This document shows, one piece after another, positions 1 to 7,802 of a stretch of 64,000 bases of DNA. Location of the stretch: contig NZ_CP023439.1 in the NCBI RefSeq assembly GCF_002354895.1, forward strand, positions 2,852,001 through 2,916,000, read 5' to 3'. The notes under the pieces are model-generated. The model had not been told where the DNA came from. It saw only the letters and a list, made by a program, of their open reading frames with translations, and searched no databases. This stretch comes from Thauera sp. K11 (GTDB taxonomy: Bacteria; Pseudomonadota; Gammaproteobacteria; Burkholderiales; Rhodocyclaceae). The translations under genes were made by a program, and so were the position numbers. Positions within the stretch are counted from its first letter, which is position 1; each line of letters starts with the position of its first letter.

Positions 1-2
1 TG

Positions 3-200
3 TTACTGGAACGCGTGATCGAGCACGCCTGCCAAGATACTTGGCGCAACGTGCGCGATGACCTCAAGCGCATTCAGCTTGCGCAATTGTCCAGCCCCAA
101 CGGCACCGTCTGGCAGGTCACCGAACCCACGGCGGAAGCGGCCAACCGACTGAAAGCATTGAAGATCAAGCCGCCGCCGGCTGTCCTCAGGCTCGACTGA
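3..200 (+). CDS. Transposase C-terminus (IS4/IS1634-like DDE), cut by window edge
   Basis: This reading frame is already open at base 3 (Leu-Leu-Glu-Arg-Val) and ends at a TGA just after 'AVLRLD', so only the last ~65 residues of a longer protein are visible. The block 'DTWRNVRDDLKRIQLAQL' followed by 'NGTVWQVTEP' resembles, from memory, the C-terminal tail of IS4/IS1634-type DDE transposases, where a helix is followed by a short tail. No catalytic residue is in view, so activity cannot be judged. It fits the mobile-element-rich first 11 kb. The family assignment is moderate; the reading frame itself is convincing. Confidence 0.5.
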   Translation, partial: LLERVIEHACQDTWRNVRDDLKRIQLAQLSSPNGTVWQVTEPTAEAANRLKALKIKPPPAVLRLD

Positions 201-280
201 CACCTATCCCCACATAGATACACGGCCGTTTCCGGCGCTCGGCCGGAGGCCATGCGCCGTGCGCCTTGCGACGGGGCGTG

Positions 281-409
281 TTACTCGCTGGTGTCAAAGT
301 CGGGCTTGGCGAAGCGATCGAACGCCGCCTGCATGTACATCACCACGTCCATGCGCAGGCTGCCGTCGACCGCCGCGCGCAGCTCGTCGTGACCGATGCG
401 CGTGACCGC
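281..409 (-). pseudogene. 3' remainder of the TPR gene beyond an in-frame amber codon
   Basis: Directly downstream of the TAG at 410-412, in the same frame, the - strand stays open for 42 codons to a TAA at 281-283. It reads as ordinary protein: 'AVTRIGHDELRAAVDG', then 'LRMDVVMYMQAAFDRF', then 'AKPDFDTSE'. Amphipathic composition and a natural-looking acidic end suggest that this is the genuine C-terminus of the TPR protein, about 287 residues in all. The TAG is then either a nonsense mutation, a sequencing error or a read-through codon. Confidence 0.7.
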
Positions 410-1144
410 CTACTCGGCCATCTCGCCCGCCTGGTAATCGGGGAAGCGCTTGAGCACCGCCTTGTACTGCTCGGCCGCCTCCTTCACGTGCGACGGCCCG
501 AGCGCTTCCAGGCACTGCGCGAGCCCGAGCTGCGCCCCGGGATCGGCCGGCGCCAGACACGCCGCCTGGCGGAAGAACGGCAGCGCCTCGGCCGCCCGGC
601 CGGACCGCATCAGCACCGCCGCCAGGTTGCGCTTGGCGAAGGCGTTCTCGGGTTCGAGCTTGACCGCGTCGCGCAGCGCGTTAGCCGCCTCATCGGCGCG
701 CCCGGTGCGCGCGAACGCTACTCCGAGCGCGATGAACGCGTTTGCGTGCGTGGGGTCGAGCTCGACCGCCCGCTGCAGCGGGGCGACCGCCTCTGCCGGT
801 CGCCCCAGTTCGGACAAACACAGCCCGTGGCTGTAGGCAATCTCGGCGTCGTCCAGCATGCCGTCGAGCGCCTCGAGCACCGGCAGCGCATCCTCCAGGA
901 AGCCGTTTTGCAGCAGCCCCAGCACGTAGGCCTTGGGTTCGACCCCACGCTCGGGGACCGCGACCACGCGCACGAACGCGTCATCGACCGCCACCACGGC
1001 CTGCCAGCCGCGCGCCGCGTAGTCGAGCGCGTAGCGCCCGATTACCGCCTGCTCGAACTCGGCCGTGCCGCGCGGCGGCAGGCCCGCCGGGTCGAGGTCG
1101 TCGAGCGGGATCTGGAAGATTTCGGGGGCTTGGCGGGTGGTCAT
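410..1144 (-). CDS. Tetratricopeptide-repeat protein, ends at amber codon
   Basis: The ATG at 1144 opens a 244-residue protein. An N-terminal region of ~75 residues of unknown fold is followed by at least four TPR-like helical pairs (roughly residues 80-235). Typical TPR spacing is visible in 'ALPVLEALDGMLDDAEIAYS', 'AVAPLQRAVELDPTHANAF' and 'EAANALRDAVKLEPENAFAK'. TPR proteins are scaffolds for protein-protein contacts; no enzyme motif is present. The frame stops at TAG (410-412) but continues coherently to 281, so the protein is probably truncated by ~43 residues. A link to the nearby mobile DNA is possible but not shown. Confidence 0.75.
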   Translation of the reverse strand: MTTRQAPEIFQIPLDDLDPAGLPPRGTAEFEQAVIGRYALDYAARGWQAVVAVDDAFVRVVAVPERGVEPKAYVLGLLQNGFLEDALPVLEALDGMLDDAEIAYSHGLCLSELGRPAEAVAPLQRAVELDPTHANAFIALGVAFARTGRADEAANALRDAVKLEPENAFAKRNLAAVLMRSGRAAEALPFFRQAACLAPADPGAQLGLAQCLEALGPSHVKEAAEQYKAVLKRFPDYQAGEMAE

Positions 1145-1834
1145 GACGATTCAATCAACAGGCGACGGGAACTCGGTGGCGGATTGTCGCACAGGAGGGC
1201 CAAGCCTTCCGGCCCGACCGGCCTTCTGCAATCCCTGCCCTCCATCTACAGGGTAACTGCCTCAGGAATAGGCAAGCATGTAGATCTGGCTTGCCACTTG
1301 GGCTGCCATCGCTTATCCACAGGATCTCCCACATCCCTTTCCCCAGCGACTGGGGACAAGCAGGCCATCAAGAAGTCGGTGCCTGGCGCCCGGTGCGGTC
1401 AGGGTGCAGGCTTCTGAACCGAGGTCAGCTACTCATGGGGTGGGTGCCTGTAGTCACCCTCCTGATCGCCAAATGCAGATCGTCCGTGTCGAGGCCCTGA
1501 GCCTTGGCGCGATGGATCGTCAGGCTCCCAGATCAGTTCCTCCGTTCAGTAGTTCTGTCTGACCCCAGATTTGGATGGACGGCACCTCGTCGGCCTGAAC
1601 GGTCGCCCAGGGCGACCTCCGCCTGATCGCCAACGACAGCTCTGGGACACTCAGCCCGACCTCACACATTCGGCCAGGAGCGGAAACTCACCACGTACAG
1701 ATAGCTTCCATTGAAACGGCGGCTGCACTCCGAAACCTGCCGTAGGGGCAATTCACACAACGCGGTCTGAACTGCCGATGATGCTGGTTCAATTGAATGA
1801 TGGGTGCCGCGCAGATTGCAGACGCTGAAACACT
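1145..1834. other. Gene-poor interval between TPR gene and ABM gene
   Basis: I find no convincing intact gene in these ~690 bases. On the - strand around 1437-1530 a short stretch reads 'LTIHRAKAQGLDTDD' then 'LHLAIRR', which looks like a decayed protein fragment, but I cannot name a family. Short + strand frames here lack start-site support. The interval looks like scar tissue of the accessory region. Confidence 0.4.
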
Positions 1835-2440
1835 CTAAGGAGATCGGTTAACCGAAGCGCCTTTGAGTTTGGGCGTCGCTGAAGGAAAAAGCCAAGGCCT
1901 GAGCAAGCGGGTCAACTGTGGCGCAACCCCCCAAGTCATGATGATCACGACCAGCACCGTCAAGAGAAAAATTCGGGCGAATAGAGACCAGGGCGCGAGC
2001 ACTTCCCCTAGCAGCAGAAAGAGCAGATACACCGTCGGAAATATTCCCAACCAGGTGACGACCGCCACTTTCCAGCGCGGCGGCTGGCCCTGTTTGGGGC
2101 CGGGCTGAGGCTGAAACCAGTGCGCCAGTCCTGAAATGCCGCGCACCACTGCCGGGCCATCGATATAGGGGGCAATGCTGGCGGTGCCGGCGGCCCGCTC
2201 AGCCGATTGCTGCCAAGCTTCAAGACTGCCGGCGTCCTTGAACGCCATCAGGGCGTGGTACAGCGTATCCTCCACCGCCTCGTCGTCGCCTGGGTGTACC
2301 AGTTGGGCGCCGAGGCAGCCGGGAAAGACCTTTGCCGCAGTAATGAACTCGGCCATCAGCCATTCAAACTCGGCCTCATGCCCGGGTTTCGCACGGCGGC
2401 TGACCAGCAGCAGAACGGGGTGGGTTTGCGGTTCGCTCAT
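1835..2440 (-). CDS. Antibiotic-biosynthesis-monooxygenase (ABM) domain membrane protein
   Basis: This 201-residue protein has an ABM-type ferredoxin-like domain at about residues 8-100 ('VLLLVSRRAKPGHEAEFEWL' is the usual first strand and helix). A linker rich in Pro and Gln follows, then two hydrophobic segments at about 128-148 ('VAVVTWLGIFPTVYLLFLLL') and 158-178. ABM domains act as small monooxygenases or as dimerisation modules; fusions to two membrane helices are a known but uncharacterised arrangement. It lies 27 bp after the isochorismatase-like gene on the same strand and is probably the last gene of the alkene reductase-pirin-hydrolase operon. Its substrate is unknown. Confidence 0.75.
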   Translation of the reverse strand: MSEPQTHPVLLLVSRRAKPGHEAEFEWLMAEFITAAKVFPGCLGAQLVHPGDDEAVEDTLYHALMAFKDAGSLEAWQQSAERAAGTASIAPYIDGPAVVRGISGLAHWFQPQPGPKQGQPPRWKVAVVTWLGIFPTVYLLFLLLGEVLAPWSLFARIFLLTVLVVIIMTWGVAPQLTRLLRPWLFPSATPKLKGASVNRSP

Positions 2441-2467
2441 GATCGAAATCTATTCGGCTTGGCGCAT

Positions 2468-3052
2468 TCAAGCTTTGAGCGAAGGTATCAGCACCTGAAT
2501 CAGTTGCTCACCTTCAGGCGTTGTCCAGCTACCGGCAAGCTCGGCGATCAATTGGTTGGTCGTGGTCAGCGTGACGCCTGCGCGCTCCATTCGGCGCAAA
2601 GCGATATCGTCAGCCATTTTGGTGGGAGATCCGCCCGCATCGGCAACGACCTGCACCTCGAAACCATCACGCACCAGGCTCAGTGCCGGATAGACCGTAC
2701 ATACGTCATTGGTGACGCCCGCGATGATCAGCTTCTTGCGACCAGTCGCCTTGACTGCTGCAGCGAAGTTCCCGTCGTCCATGGCGTTCACAATGCCGAA
2801 GCGCTTGATGCGCGCAGCAAATTCAGCGGGCAGGATGCTTTCCAGTTCGCTCAGCAACGGCCCCTGGGCGTACTCTTCCATGCTGGAGGTCAGCACGACC
2901 GGCATTTTCAGGATGCGGGCCGATTGCGCCAGCATCAAGGCATTCATTTTCATGTCGTCGAACGAAATCGAATGGACCCAGCTCATGGTGCCAACCTGAT
3001 GATCGATCAGCAGCATGGCGGCGTTGTCGGCACTAAATTTTTCGTAGCTCAT
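2468..3052 (-). CDS. Isochorismatase-family (cysteine) hydrolase, YcaC-like
   Basis: I chose the ATG at 3052 because AAGGAG lies about 10 bases upstream; an in-frame start at 3094 would add 14 residues with no such site. The 194-residue protein has the family's acidic residue in 'AAMLLIDHQ' (near residue 12), and 'AGVTNDVCTVYPAL' carries the nucleophilic Cys after the usual V-x-N/T-D motif. Proteins of this family hydrolyse isochorismate, nicotinamide or similar amides; YcaC-like members often have unknown substrates. It sits between pirin and the ABM protein in one - strand cluster, which the transposon at 3934 now separates from the alkene reductase. Confidence 0.85.
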   Translation of the reverse strand: MSYEKFSADNAAMLLIDHQVGTMSWVHSISFDDMKMNALMLAQSARILKMPVVLTSSMEEYAQGPLLSELESILPAEFAARIKRFGIVNAMDDGNFAAAVKATGRKKLIIAGVTNDVCTVYPALSLVRDGFEVQVVADAGGSPTKMADDIALRRMERAGVTLTTTNQLIAELAGSWTTPEGEQLIQVLIPSLKA

Positions 3053-3121
3053 TGCTTTCTCCTTGGGGAAATTAGAGGCAGTACGCCCCTTCAACCGGGA
3101 CTGGCAAGCAGTCCCAATGAC

Positions 3122-3922
3122 TTAAATCGAGCCAAATTCACCGCGTTGGTAAGCGGCAATCCGGTCAGCGAGAGTTTCAGCGGACGCCAGCGCCATCGGC
3201 CCTTGCCAATGCACCGGCTGACGTAGCGGCGTTCCGGAAAATACGACCACCTTGGCATTGCCGTCCTTCGCCTGGAGCGCAATTTCACGCAACGTGGCCT
3301 GTGCCGGGAACACGGGCAAGCGTGGTTCATTGGCAGCAAAGCTTTGACCATCAATCACCAGCGTGCCAAAGATCGGCATGATGAAAACGCTGTGACCGTC
3401 AGGAATCGGCACGGACAGACTGGCGCCCTCATCCAGCGAGATATCGAGCAGGCAAACCTCCGTCGGCGGACGCAGCGGGGAGCGTGCTTCACCAAAAGCG
3501 CCGAGGGGAACGCGAACCTTAATCCCCGGCAGATGCACCACCGGCACATCCTGCGGTTCAAGGCTGAGCGCAAAAGCTTCAGCACCCTGCCGTTCAACCG
3601 CCAGATTCACGAAGATTTGCAGCATATGCACGGTCTTGCCGCTTTCGGCCGGCACCTCGCTGTGCACGACGCCCCGACCGGCAGCTGTCCAGTGCAGGCC
3701 CCCGGGCTGGATAAGGTTGCGCGTACCGAGAGAATCCCGGTTGTTGACGCCGCTTTCCGAATCGAGAAAGAGATAGGACACCGCCGAGAACCCGGCATGC
3801 GGATGCGTCGGGAAGGTCGCCGCACTCATCCAGGCATGATCGACACCGAGGAAAGGATCGATCGGTGCGGCCATCTCGCCACCCCGCAGGGAGTACGCGC
3901 GAAAGCCGCTGCCGATGTTCAT
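3122..3922 (-). CDS. Pirin-family protein, 5' end displaced by transposon
   Basis: The visible product from ATG 3922 ('MNIGSGFRAYSL') is 266 residues with a bicupin layout. The metal-binding His pair is in 'FPTHPHAGFS' and the further His and Glu in 'GRGVVHSEVP', as expected for iron-binding pirins (quercetinase or redox-sensor roles). The frame is also open upstream through the transposon's terminal repeat to a GTG at 4060, which would give a 312-residue chimera. Joining the flanks without the transposon restores 'MSDIAQL' from 7771-7791 in frame, so the native start was ATG 7791, 11 bp past the alkene reductase stop. Whether the gene is still expressed is uncertain: no ribosome binding site is visible before 3922. 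Confidence 0.8.
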   Translation of the reverse strand: MNIGSGFRAYSLRGGEMAAPIDPFLGVDHAWMSAATFPTHPHAGFSAVSYLFLDSESGVNNRDSLGTRNLIQPGGLHWTAAGRGVVHSEVPAESGKTVHMLQIFVNLAVERQGAEAFALSLEPQDVPVVHLPGIKVRVPLGAFGEARSPLRPPTEVCLLDISLDEGASLSVPIPDGHSVFIMPIFGTLVIDGQSFAANEPRLPVFPAQATLREIALQAKDGNAKVVVFSGTPLRQPVHWQGPMALASAETLADRIAAYQRGEFGSI

Positions 3923-3928
3923 GCGGTG

Positions 3929-3933
3929 TAACT
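3929..3933. repeat. Left copy of 5-bp target-site duplication (TAACT)
   Basis: TAACT immediately outside the left 38-bp terminal repeat is matched by TAACT at 7771-7775 outside the right one. Five-base duplications are the rule for Tn3-family transposition, so this marks a single insertion event into the pirin gene. Confidence 0.92.
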
Positions 3934-3971
3934 GGGGTCGTCTCAGAAAACGGAAAATAAAGCACGCTAAG
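3934..3971. repeat. Left terminal inverted repeat, Tn21 type
   Basis: The 38-bp end begins GGGGTCGTCTCAGAAAACGG and ends ACGCTAAG, which matches the Tn21-subgroup end as I remember it. It lies next to the merR stop codon (3967-3969), as in mer transposons, and is paired with 7733-7770. Confidence 0.92.
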
Positions 3972-4293
3972 GCATAGCCGAACCTGCCAAGCTTGCTCCA
4001 CCCTGTAGTGACGCGATCAGCGGGCAGGAAACGTTCCCCCTTCGCGCATGGCAGGCGCACACCAACTCAGACAGCACGGCCTCCATGCGCGCCAGGTCAG
4101 CCATTTTCTCGCGCACGTCCTTGAGCTTGTGCTCGGCCAGACTGCTGGCTTCCTCGCAATGGGTGCCATCCTCCAGCCGCAGCAGCTCGGCGATCTCATC
4201 CAGGCTGAAGCCCAGCCGCTGGGCTGATTTCACGAAGCGCACCCGCGTTACATCCGCCTCGCCATAGCGGCGGATGCTGCCATAGGGCTTGTC
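3967..4293 (-). pseudogene. merR: merR, truncated at its 5' end by IS1071
   Basis: Reading the - strand from 4293 gives '[20 protein letters not shown]', then '[20 protein letters not shown]', ending '[11 protein letters not shown]'. This is the Tn21/Tn501 MerR sequence from about residue 36 of 144 to the end. The Hg(II)-binding cysteines are retained ('THCEEA' and '[12 protein letters not shown]'), but the first 35 residues, with most of the DNA-binding helix-turn-helix, are missing. IS1071 begins at the next base (4294), so the gene has no start and cannot regulate mer genes, which are themselves absent. Confidence 0.93.
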
Positions 4294-4403
4294 GGGGTCT
4301 CCTCGTTTTCAGTGCAATAAGTGACGGTACGCAAAGCTAGCACTGGCGCGGGGGTGGTCTGGGTAGACCGTTGATTTCATTGACTTTCCTGTTCGCTTTG
4401 TAA
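4294..4403. repeat. IS1071 left inverted repeat (~110 bp)
   Basis: It starts GGGGTCTCCTCGTTTTCAGT and is repeated in inverse at 7388-7497 with about seven mismatches over ~100 bp that I could align by eye. Long ~110-bp ends distinguish IS1071 from the usual 38-bp Tn3-family ends. Confidence 0.9.
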
Positions 4404-4438
4404 ACGGGTATGGTGGCCTCCCACTTTTGAGGTTCACG

Positions 4439-7354
4439 ATGCAGGGTTGGCACACAACGTTTTTGGGGATGCGTGGGCTCCCCCGCGATATCAGCGACTT
4501 CGAGATGAAGGCATTTTTCACCTTCGATGGTGCCGAGCGCGACGCAATCAATGCACGCCGAGGTGATTCCCACAAGCTTGGTCTGGCGCTCCATATTGGT
4601 TTCCTGCGCATGAGTGGGCGTTTGCTCGGTGCCTTTCGGGTAATTCCAGTAGCCTTGTGGCGCCACCTTGGCAACGAGCTTGGCATTGCAGCACCAGAAG
4701 TCGCCTCGCTGAGAGCCATGTATGAACGCGGGCGCACGCTATTCGATCACCAACAAGTAGCCTGCACGGTCCTTGGATTCCAGTGGATGAGCGAGCACCA
4801 GCGCCGCTCACTGGTACGTGAACTGCGCGACGAAGTGGCGCGCTGCGCCGACCGCGATCAGCTACTCGTGCGGGCGCGTCAATGGCTGTACAAGAACAAG
4901 CTGGTGATCGTGCACGAGCGGGCAATTCGGACACTGATTGCGGCGGCACTTGCCCAGCTTGAAGTTGAAACAGGCACCGCCATCGCCGCCAGCGTTGATC
5001 CAGCAACACTTGATCGCTGGCGAGCCTCAGTTTCAGAGCTGCGCCCAGATGGACAAACCCAGCAGAGTTGGCTATGGGCTGCACCGGCGAAACACTCAAC
5101 CCGCCAAATCAGCGAGGTACTGGAGCGCATCGACCTGCTTTACACGCTGGACGTTCATAAGCACCTGGCAGACATCCCCGATCTCATCTTGCGCCGCTAC
5201 GCGCGCCGACTTGTCTCCAGGCCGCCCTCAGCCGGAGCCAAGATCAAAGAGCCAGCGCGCACCGTGGAGGTCGCATGCTTTCTTCGGTATTGCCTGTTCA
5301 CCACCACAGACCAGTTGATCCTTATGGTGCAGCGCCGGATCGCCGATCTGTGGCGTCAGGCTGCCGCCGATGTCCCCGCTACCGTCAATTGGGCCGCAAT
5401 GTACAAAACGCTGCTCGGCGAACTTGTTGCCTTGAGCGCGCAAGGTGCGGTGCCAGATGCTGAGTTGCGTGCCCGTCTTGAAGCCTTGATCACCGAAACC
5501 CAGAAACGCAAACCACCGAGCAGGGCCTCCCTGGTCCGCGAGGGATTGATTGATGGAATTCGCCCCGTGCGGTCGTTGCTCGTCGCCATTGCAAAGCTGC
5601 CCTGGCAGGCCACCGGCGAGCATCCTGCCATCGAGTACCTTGCCAAGCTGCAAGCTTTATATCTCAAAGGATCCAGAAAGCTGCCAGTTGAAGTGGTGGC
5701 ACCAAGTCTGGGAATGATCTGGCAGGTTTCGATCTCCAGCCCAGACCGGGAACGGGCGTTTCAGGCGTTGGAGGTGGCCACCCTGTTTGCCCTGCGCCGC
5801 GCGGTGCGCAATGGCTCGGTCTGGATTGAGCACAGCCTGAGCTTTCGGGGTCGTGCGCGCTTGTTCTTCACGGACGAGCGTTGGCAGGCAGAGTCCAAGA
5901 AACACTATGCCCGTCTATCGTTACCCAGCAAGGCTGCCACTTTCTTGAAGCCTTTGCTGGCCAGAGTAACTGCCGGTGTCGATGCGGTGGCCGCTGCAGC
6001 CCGCAGTGGCGTACTGCGCGTGGATGATGAACTCCATTTGTCGCCATTGCCCGCAGAGGACGAAGACCCAGAAGTGACCAAGCTGCGCGCGGCTTTGGAT
6101 CACCGCATCGGTGAGGTTCAATTGCCGGAAGTGATTCTGGCCGTTGACGCCCAGGTGCGCTTTAGCTGGATCATGCTCGGACGTGAGCCGCGCTCTACCG
6201 ACGAGCTGCTGATGGTCTATGCCGGCATCATGGCCCACGGCACCAGTCTGACTGCGGTCGAATGCGCGCGCATGATTCCGCAATTGTCTGCCACCAGCAT
6301 TCGCCAGGCCATGCGCTGGGCGCGGGACGAACGGCGTCTGAGCCAGGCCTGCCAGGCTGTGCTGGAATTCATGCAGCGACACCCGATTGCCGCCACCTGG
6401 GGGCGGTCCGATTTGGCATCTTCTGACATGATGAGCATGGAGACCACCAAACGGGTGTGGCAAGCCCGGCTTGATCCTCGGCGCAACACACCTTCCATTG
6501 GAATCTACTCCCATGTAAAAGACCGGTGGGGCATCTTCCATGCGCAGCCCTTTGTGCTCAATGAGCGCCAGGCGGGCGTGGCCATTGAAGGTGTCATCCG
6601 CCAAGAAAAGCTGGAGACCAGCCAGCTTGCTGTGGATACCCATGGCTACACCGACTTTGCCATGTCACATGCCCGTTTGCTTGGTTTTGATCTTTGCCCG
6701 CGGTTGAAGGAACTCAAACAGCGCCACCTCTTTGTGCCACGCGGCACCAAAGTGCCCGCAGAAATCGCTGCGGTGTGCGAAGCCAATGTCGACGTCGCTT
6801 TGATCGAAAAGCATTGGGATAGTCTGGTGCACCTGGCAGCCTCGGTCATGAGCGGACATGCCAGTGCGGTGGCAGCTCTTGCGCGGTTCGGTTCTGCCGC
6901 CCAGGGCGATCCAATCTATGAGGCTGGCGTGCAATTGGGGCGGTTGCTGCGTACGGCGTTTTTGGCTGACTACTTTGTCAAGGACGCTTTCAGGAACGAG
7001 TTGCGCCGGGTGCTCAATCGGGGCGAGGCTGTTAACGCCCTCAAGCGCGCCATTTATACCGGCCGGATCAGCCCGGCGCAGGCCAAACGTGTCGATGAAA
7101 TGCAGGCTGTGGCCGATGCGTTGAGCCTGATGGCCAACATCGTGATGGCGTGGAATACCTCACAGATGCAGGCGGTCCTGGATCGCTGGTCGAACCGCCG
7201 CCAGGTCATTCCACCGGAACTGATCGGGAAGATTGCGCCCACCAGGCTGGAGAGCATCAACTTGCGGGGTGTGTTTCGCTTCCCGGTTGACCGCTATGCT
7301 GACCAAATCCTGCCTTCGCGGCCAAATGCATCGATAACTGGCACCAATGGATGA
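4439..7354 (+). CDS. tnpA: IS1071 transposase TnpA (Tn3 family)
   Basis: This 971-residue protein from ATG 4439 ('MQGWHTTFLGMRGLPRDIS') has the size expected for IS1071 TnpA; a TTG at 4427 would add four residues. The N-terminal part is the Tn3-type DNA-binding region ('AFFTFDGAERDAINA'), and the C-terminal half holds the DDE catalytic domain, with an acidic residue in 'SSDMMSMETTK' and another in 'VDTHGYTDFAM'. I see no frameshift or internal stop, so the enzyme is probably active. IS1071 lacks a resolvase, so cointegrates rely on host recombination, which is consistent with the deletion junction here. Confidence 0.96.
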   Translation: MQGWHTTFLGMRGLPRDISDFEMKAFFTFDGAERDAINARRGDSHKLGLALHIGFLRMSGRLLGAFRVIPVALWRHLGNELGIAAPEVASLRAMYERGRTLFDHQQVACTVLGFQWMSEHQRRSLVRELRDEVARCADRDQLLVRARQWLYKNKLVIVHERAIRTLIAAALAQLEVETGTAIAASVDPATLDRWRASVSELRPDGQTQQSWLWAAPAKHSTRQISEVLERIDLLYTLDVHKHLADIPDLILRRYARRLVSRPPSAGAKIKEPARTVEVACFLRYCLFTTTDQLILMVQRRIADLWRQAAADVPATVNWAAMYKTLLGELVALSAQGAVPDAELRARLEALITETQKRKPPSRASLVREGLIDGIRPVRSLLVAIAKLPWQATGEHPAIEYLAKLQALYLKGSRKLPVEVVAPSLGMIWQVSISSPDRERAFQALEVATLFALRRAVRNGSVWIEHSLSFRGRARLFFTDERWQAESKKHYARLSLPSKAATFLKPLLARVTAGVDAVAAAARSGVLRVDDELHLSPLPAEDEDPEVTKLRAALDHRIGEVQLPEVILAVDAQVRFSWIMLGREPRSTDELLMVYAGIMAHGTSLTAVECARMIPQLSATSIRQAMRWARDERRLSQACQAVLEFMQRHPIAATWGRSDLASSDMMSMETTKRVWQARLDPRRNTPSIGIYSHVKDRWGIFHAQPFVLNERQAGVAIEGVIRQEKLETSQLAVDTHGYTDFAMSHARLLGFDLCPRLKELKQRHLFVPRGTKVPAEIAAVCEANVDVALIEKHWDSLVHLAASVMSGHASAVAALARFGSAAQGDPIYEAGVQLGRLLRTAFLADYFVKDAFRNELRRVLNRGEAVNALKRAIYTGRISPAQAKRVDEMQAVADALSLMANIVMAWNTSQMQAVLDRWSNRRQVIPPELIGKIAPTRLESINLRGVFRFPVDRYADQILPSRPNASITGTNG

Positions 7355-7387
7355 AACCGACCACGGTTTGACGCCACGAATCGCAGA

Positions 7388-7497
7388 TTTGAAAGTGAAC
7401 AGGAAAGTCAATGAAATCAACGATCTACCAACACCACCTCCGCGCCAGTGCTAGCTTTTCGTACCGTCACTTATTGCACTGAAAACGAGGAGACCCC
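7388..7497. repeat. IS1071 right inverted repeat (~110 bp)
   Basis: It is the inverse partner of 4294-4403 and ends ACGAGGAGACCCC. The next base begins the codon TAC of the Tn21-type tnpA remnant, so the junction is clean. Confidence 0.9.
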
Positions 7498-7737
7498 TAC
7501 CGGGCTAGCGGCCTCAATCTGGTAACGGCTGCCGTCGTGTTGTGGAACACGGTCTATCTGGAACGGGCTGCGCACGCGCTGCGTGGCAACGGCCATGCCG
7601 TTGATGACGCGCTGTTGCAGTACCTGTCGCCGCTCGGTTGGGAGCACATCAACCTCACCGGCGATTACCTCTGGCGCAGCAGCGCCAAGATCGGCGCGGG
7701 CAAGTTCAGGCCGCTACGACCGCTGCAACCGGCTTAG
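7498..7737 (+). pseudogene. tnpA: 3' end of Tn21-type transposase gene
   Basis: Starting directly at the IS1071 border, the frame reads '[20 protein letters not shown]', then '[12 protein letters not shown]', and ends '[14 protein letters not shown]' with a TAG inside the right terminal repeat. This is the conserved C-terminal tail of Tn3/Tn21-family transposases (about 988 residues when complete). Only 79 residues remain, so it is non-functional. Its position next to the right end matches the normal Tn21 layout. Confidence 0.92.
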
Positions 7738-7770
7738 CGTGCTTTATTTTCCGTTTTCTGAGGCGACCCC
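7733..7770. repeat. Right terminal inverted repeat, Tn21 type
   Basis: This is the inverse complement of 3934-3971, with GGGGTCGCC in place of GGGGTCGTC and otherwise the same 38 bases. It overlaps the tnpA stop codon (7735-7737), as in Tn21-group elements. Confidence 0.92.
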
Positions 7771-7775
7771 TAACT
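7771..7775. repeat. Right copy of 5-bp target-site duplication (TAACT)
   Basis: It is identical to 3929-3933. It lies within the original pirin codons Gln6-Leu7. Confidence 0.92.
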
Positions 7776-7791
7776 GGGCGATATCGCTCAT
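7771..7791 (-). pseudogene. Orphaned first seven codons of the pirin gene
   Basis: ATG AGC GAT ATC GCC CAG TTA (M-S-D-I-A-Q-L) ends exactly at the transposon border and continues in frame with 'HRMNIGSGF' on the far side (from 3928 downward). The start lies 11 bp after the alkene reductase stop, so pirin was the second gene of that operon before the insertion. Confidence 0.85.
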
Positions 7792-7802
7792 GACTCTATA
7801 CC

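Larger units (their letters stand above)
4294..7497 (+). mobile_element. IS1071 (complete, 3,204 bp)
   Basis: The element runs from GGGGTCTCCTCG at 4294 to its complement ending at 7497, exactly 3,204 bp, the published length of IS1071. It holds one Tn3-family transposase gene and the characteristic ~110-bp inverted repeats. The flanking pentamers differ (TTGTC left, TACCG right), so it is not a simple insertion: it joins merR to tnpA across a large deletion. IS1071 is usually met bordering catabolic gene clusters in beta-proteobacteria. Confidence 0.97.
3934..7770. mobile_element. Gutted Tn21-type mercury transposon carrying IS1071
   Basis: The element is bounded by two 38-bp inverted repeats of Tn21 type (both contain CTCAGAAAACGGAAAATAAA; they start GGGGTCGTC and GGGGTCGCC) and by a perfect 5-bp duplication TAACT. 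Inside are only a merR stump, a complete IS1071 and the last 80 codons of a Tn21-type tnpA. The rest of the mer operon, tnpR, res and most of tnpA are missing. It can no longer encode mercury resistance or its own transposase, although the ends are intact and could move in trans. It interrupts the pirin gene after codon 7. Confidence 0.92.

Noticed and set aside
1145..1834. Small + strand genes in the gap after the TPR gene
   Set aside because: The short frames have no start-site support and no family match; the interval looks decayed.
4289..4293. Possible target duplication for IS1071
   Set aside because: TTGTC on the left does not match TACCG on the right (7498-7502), so a simple insertion is not supported.
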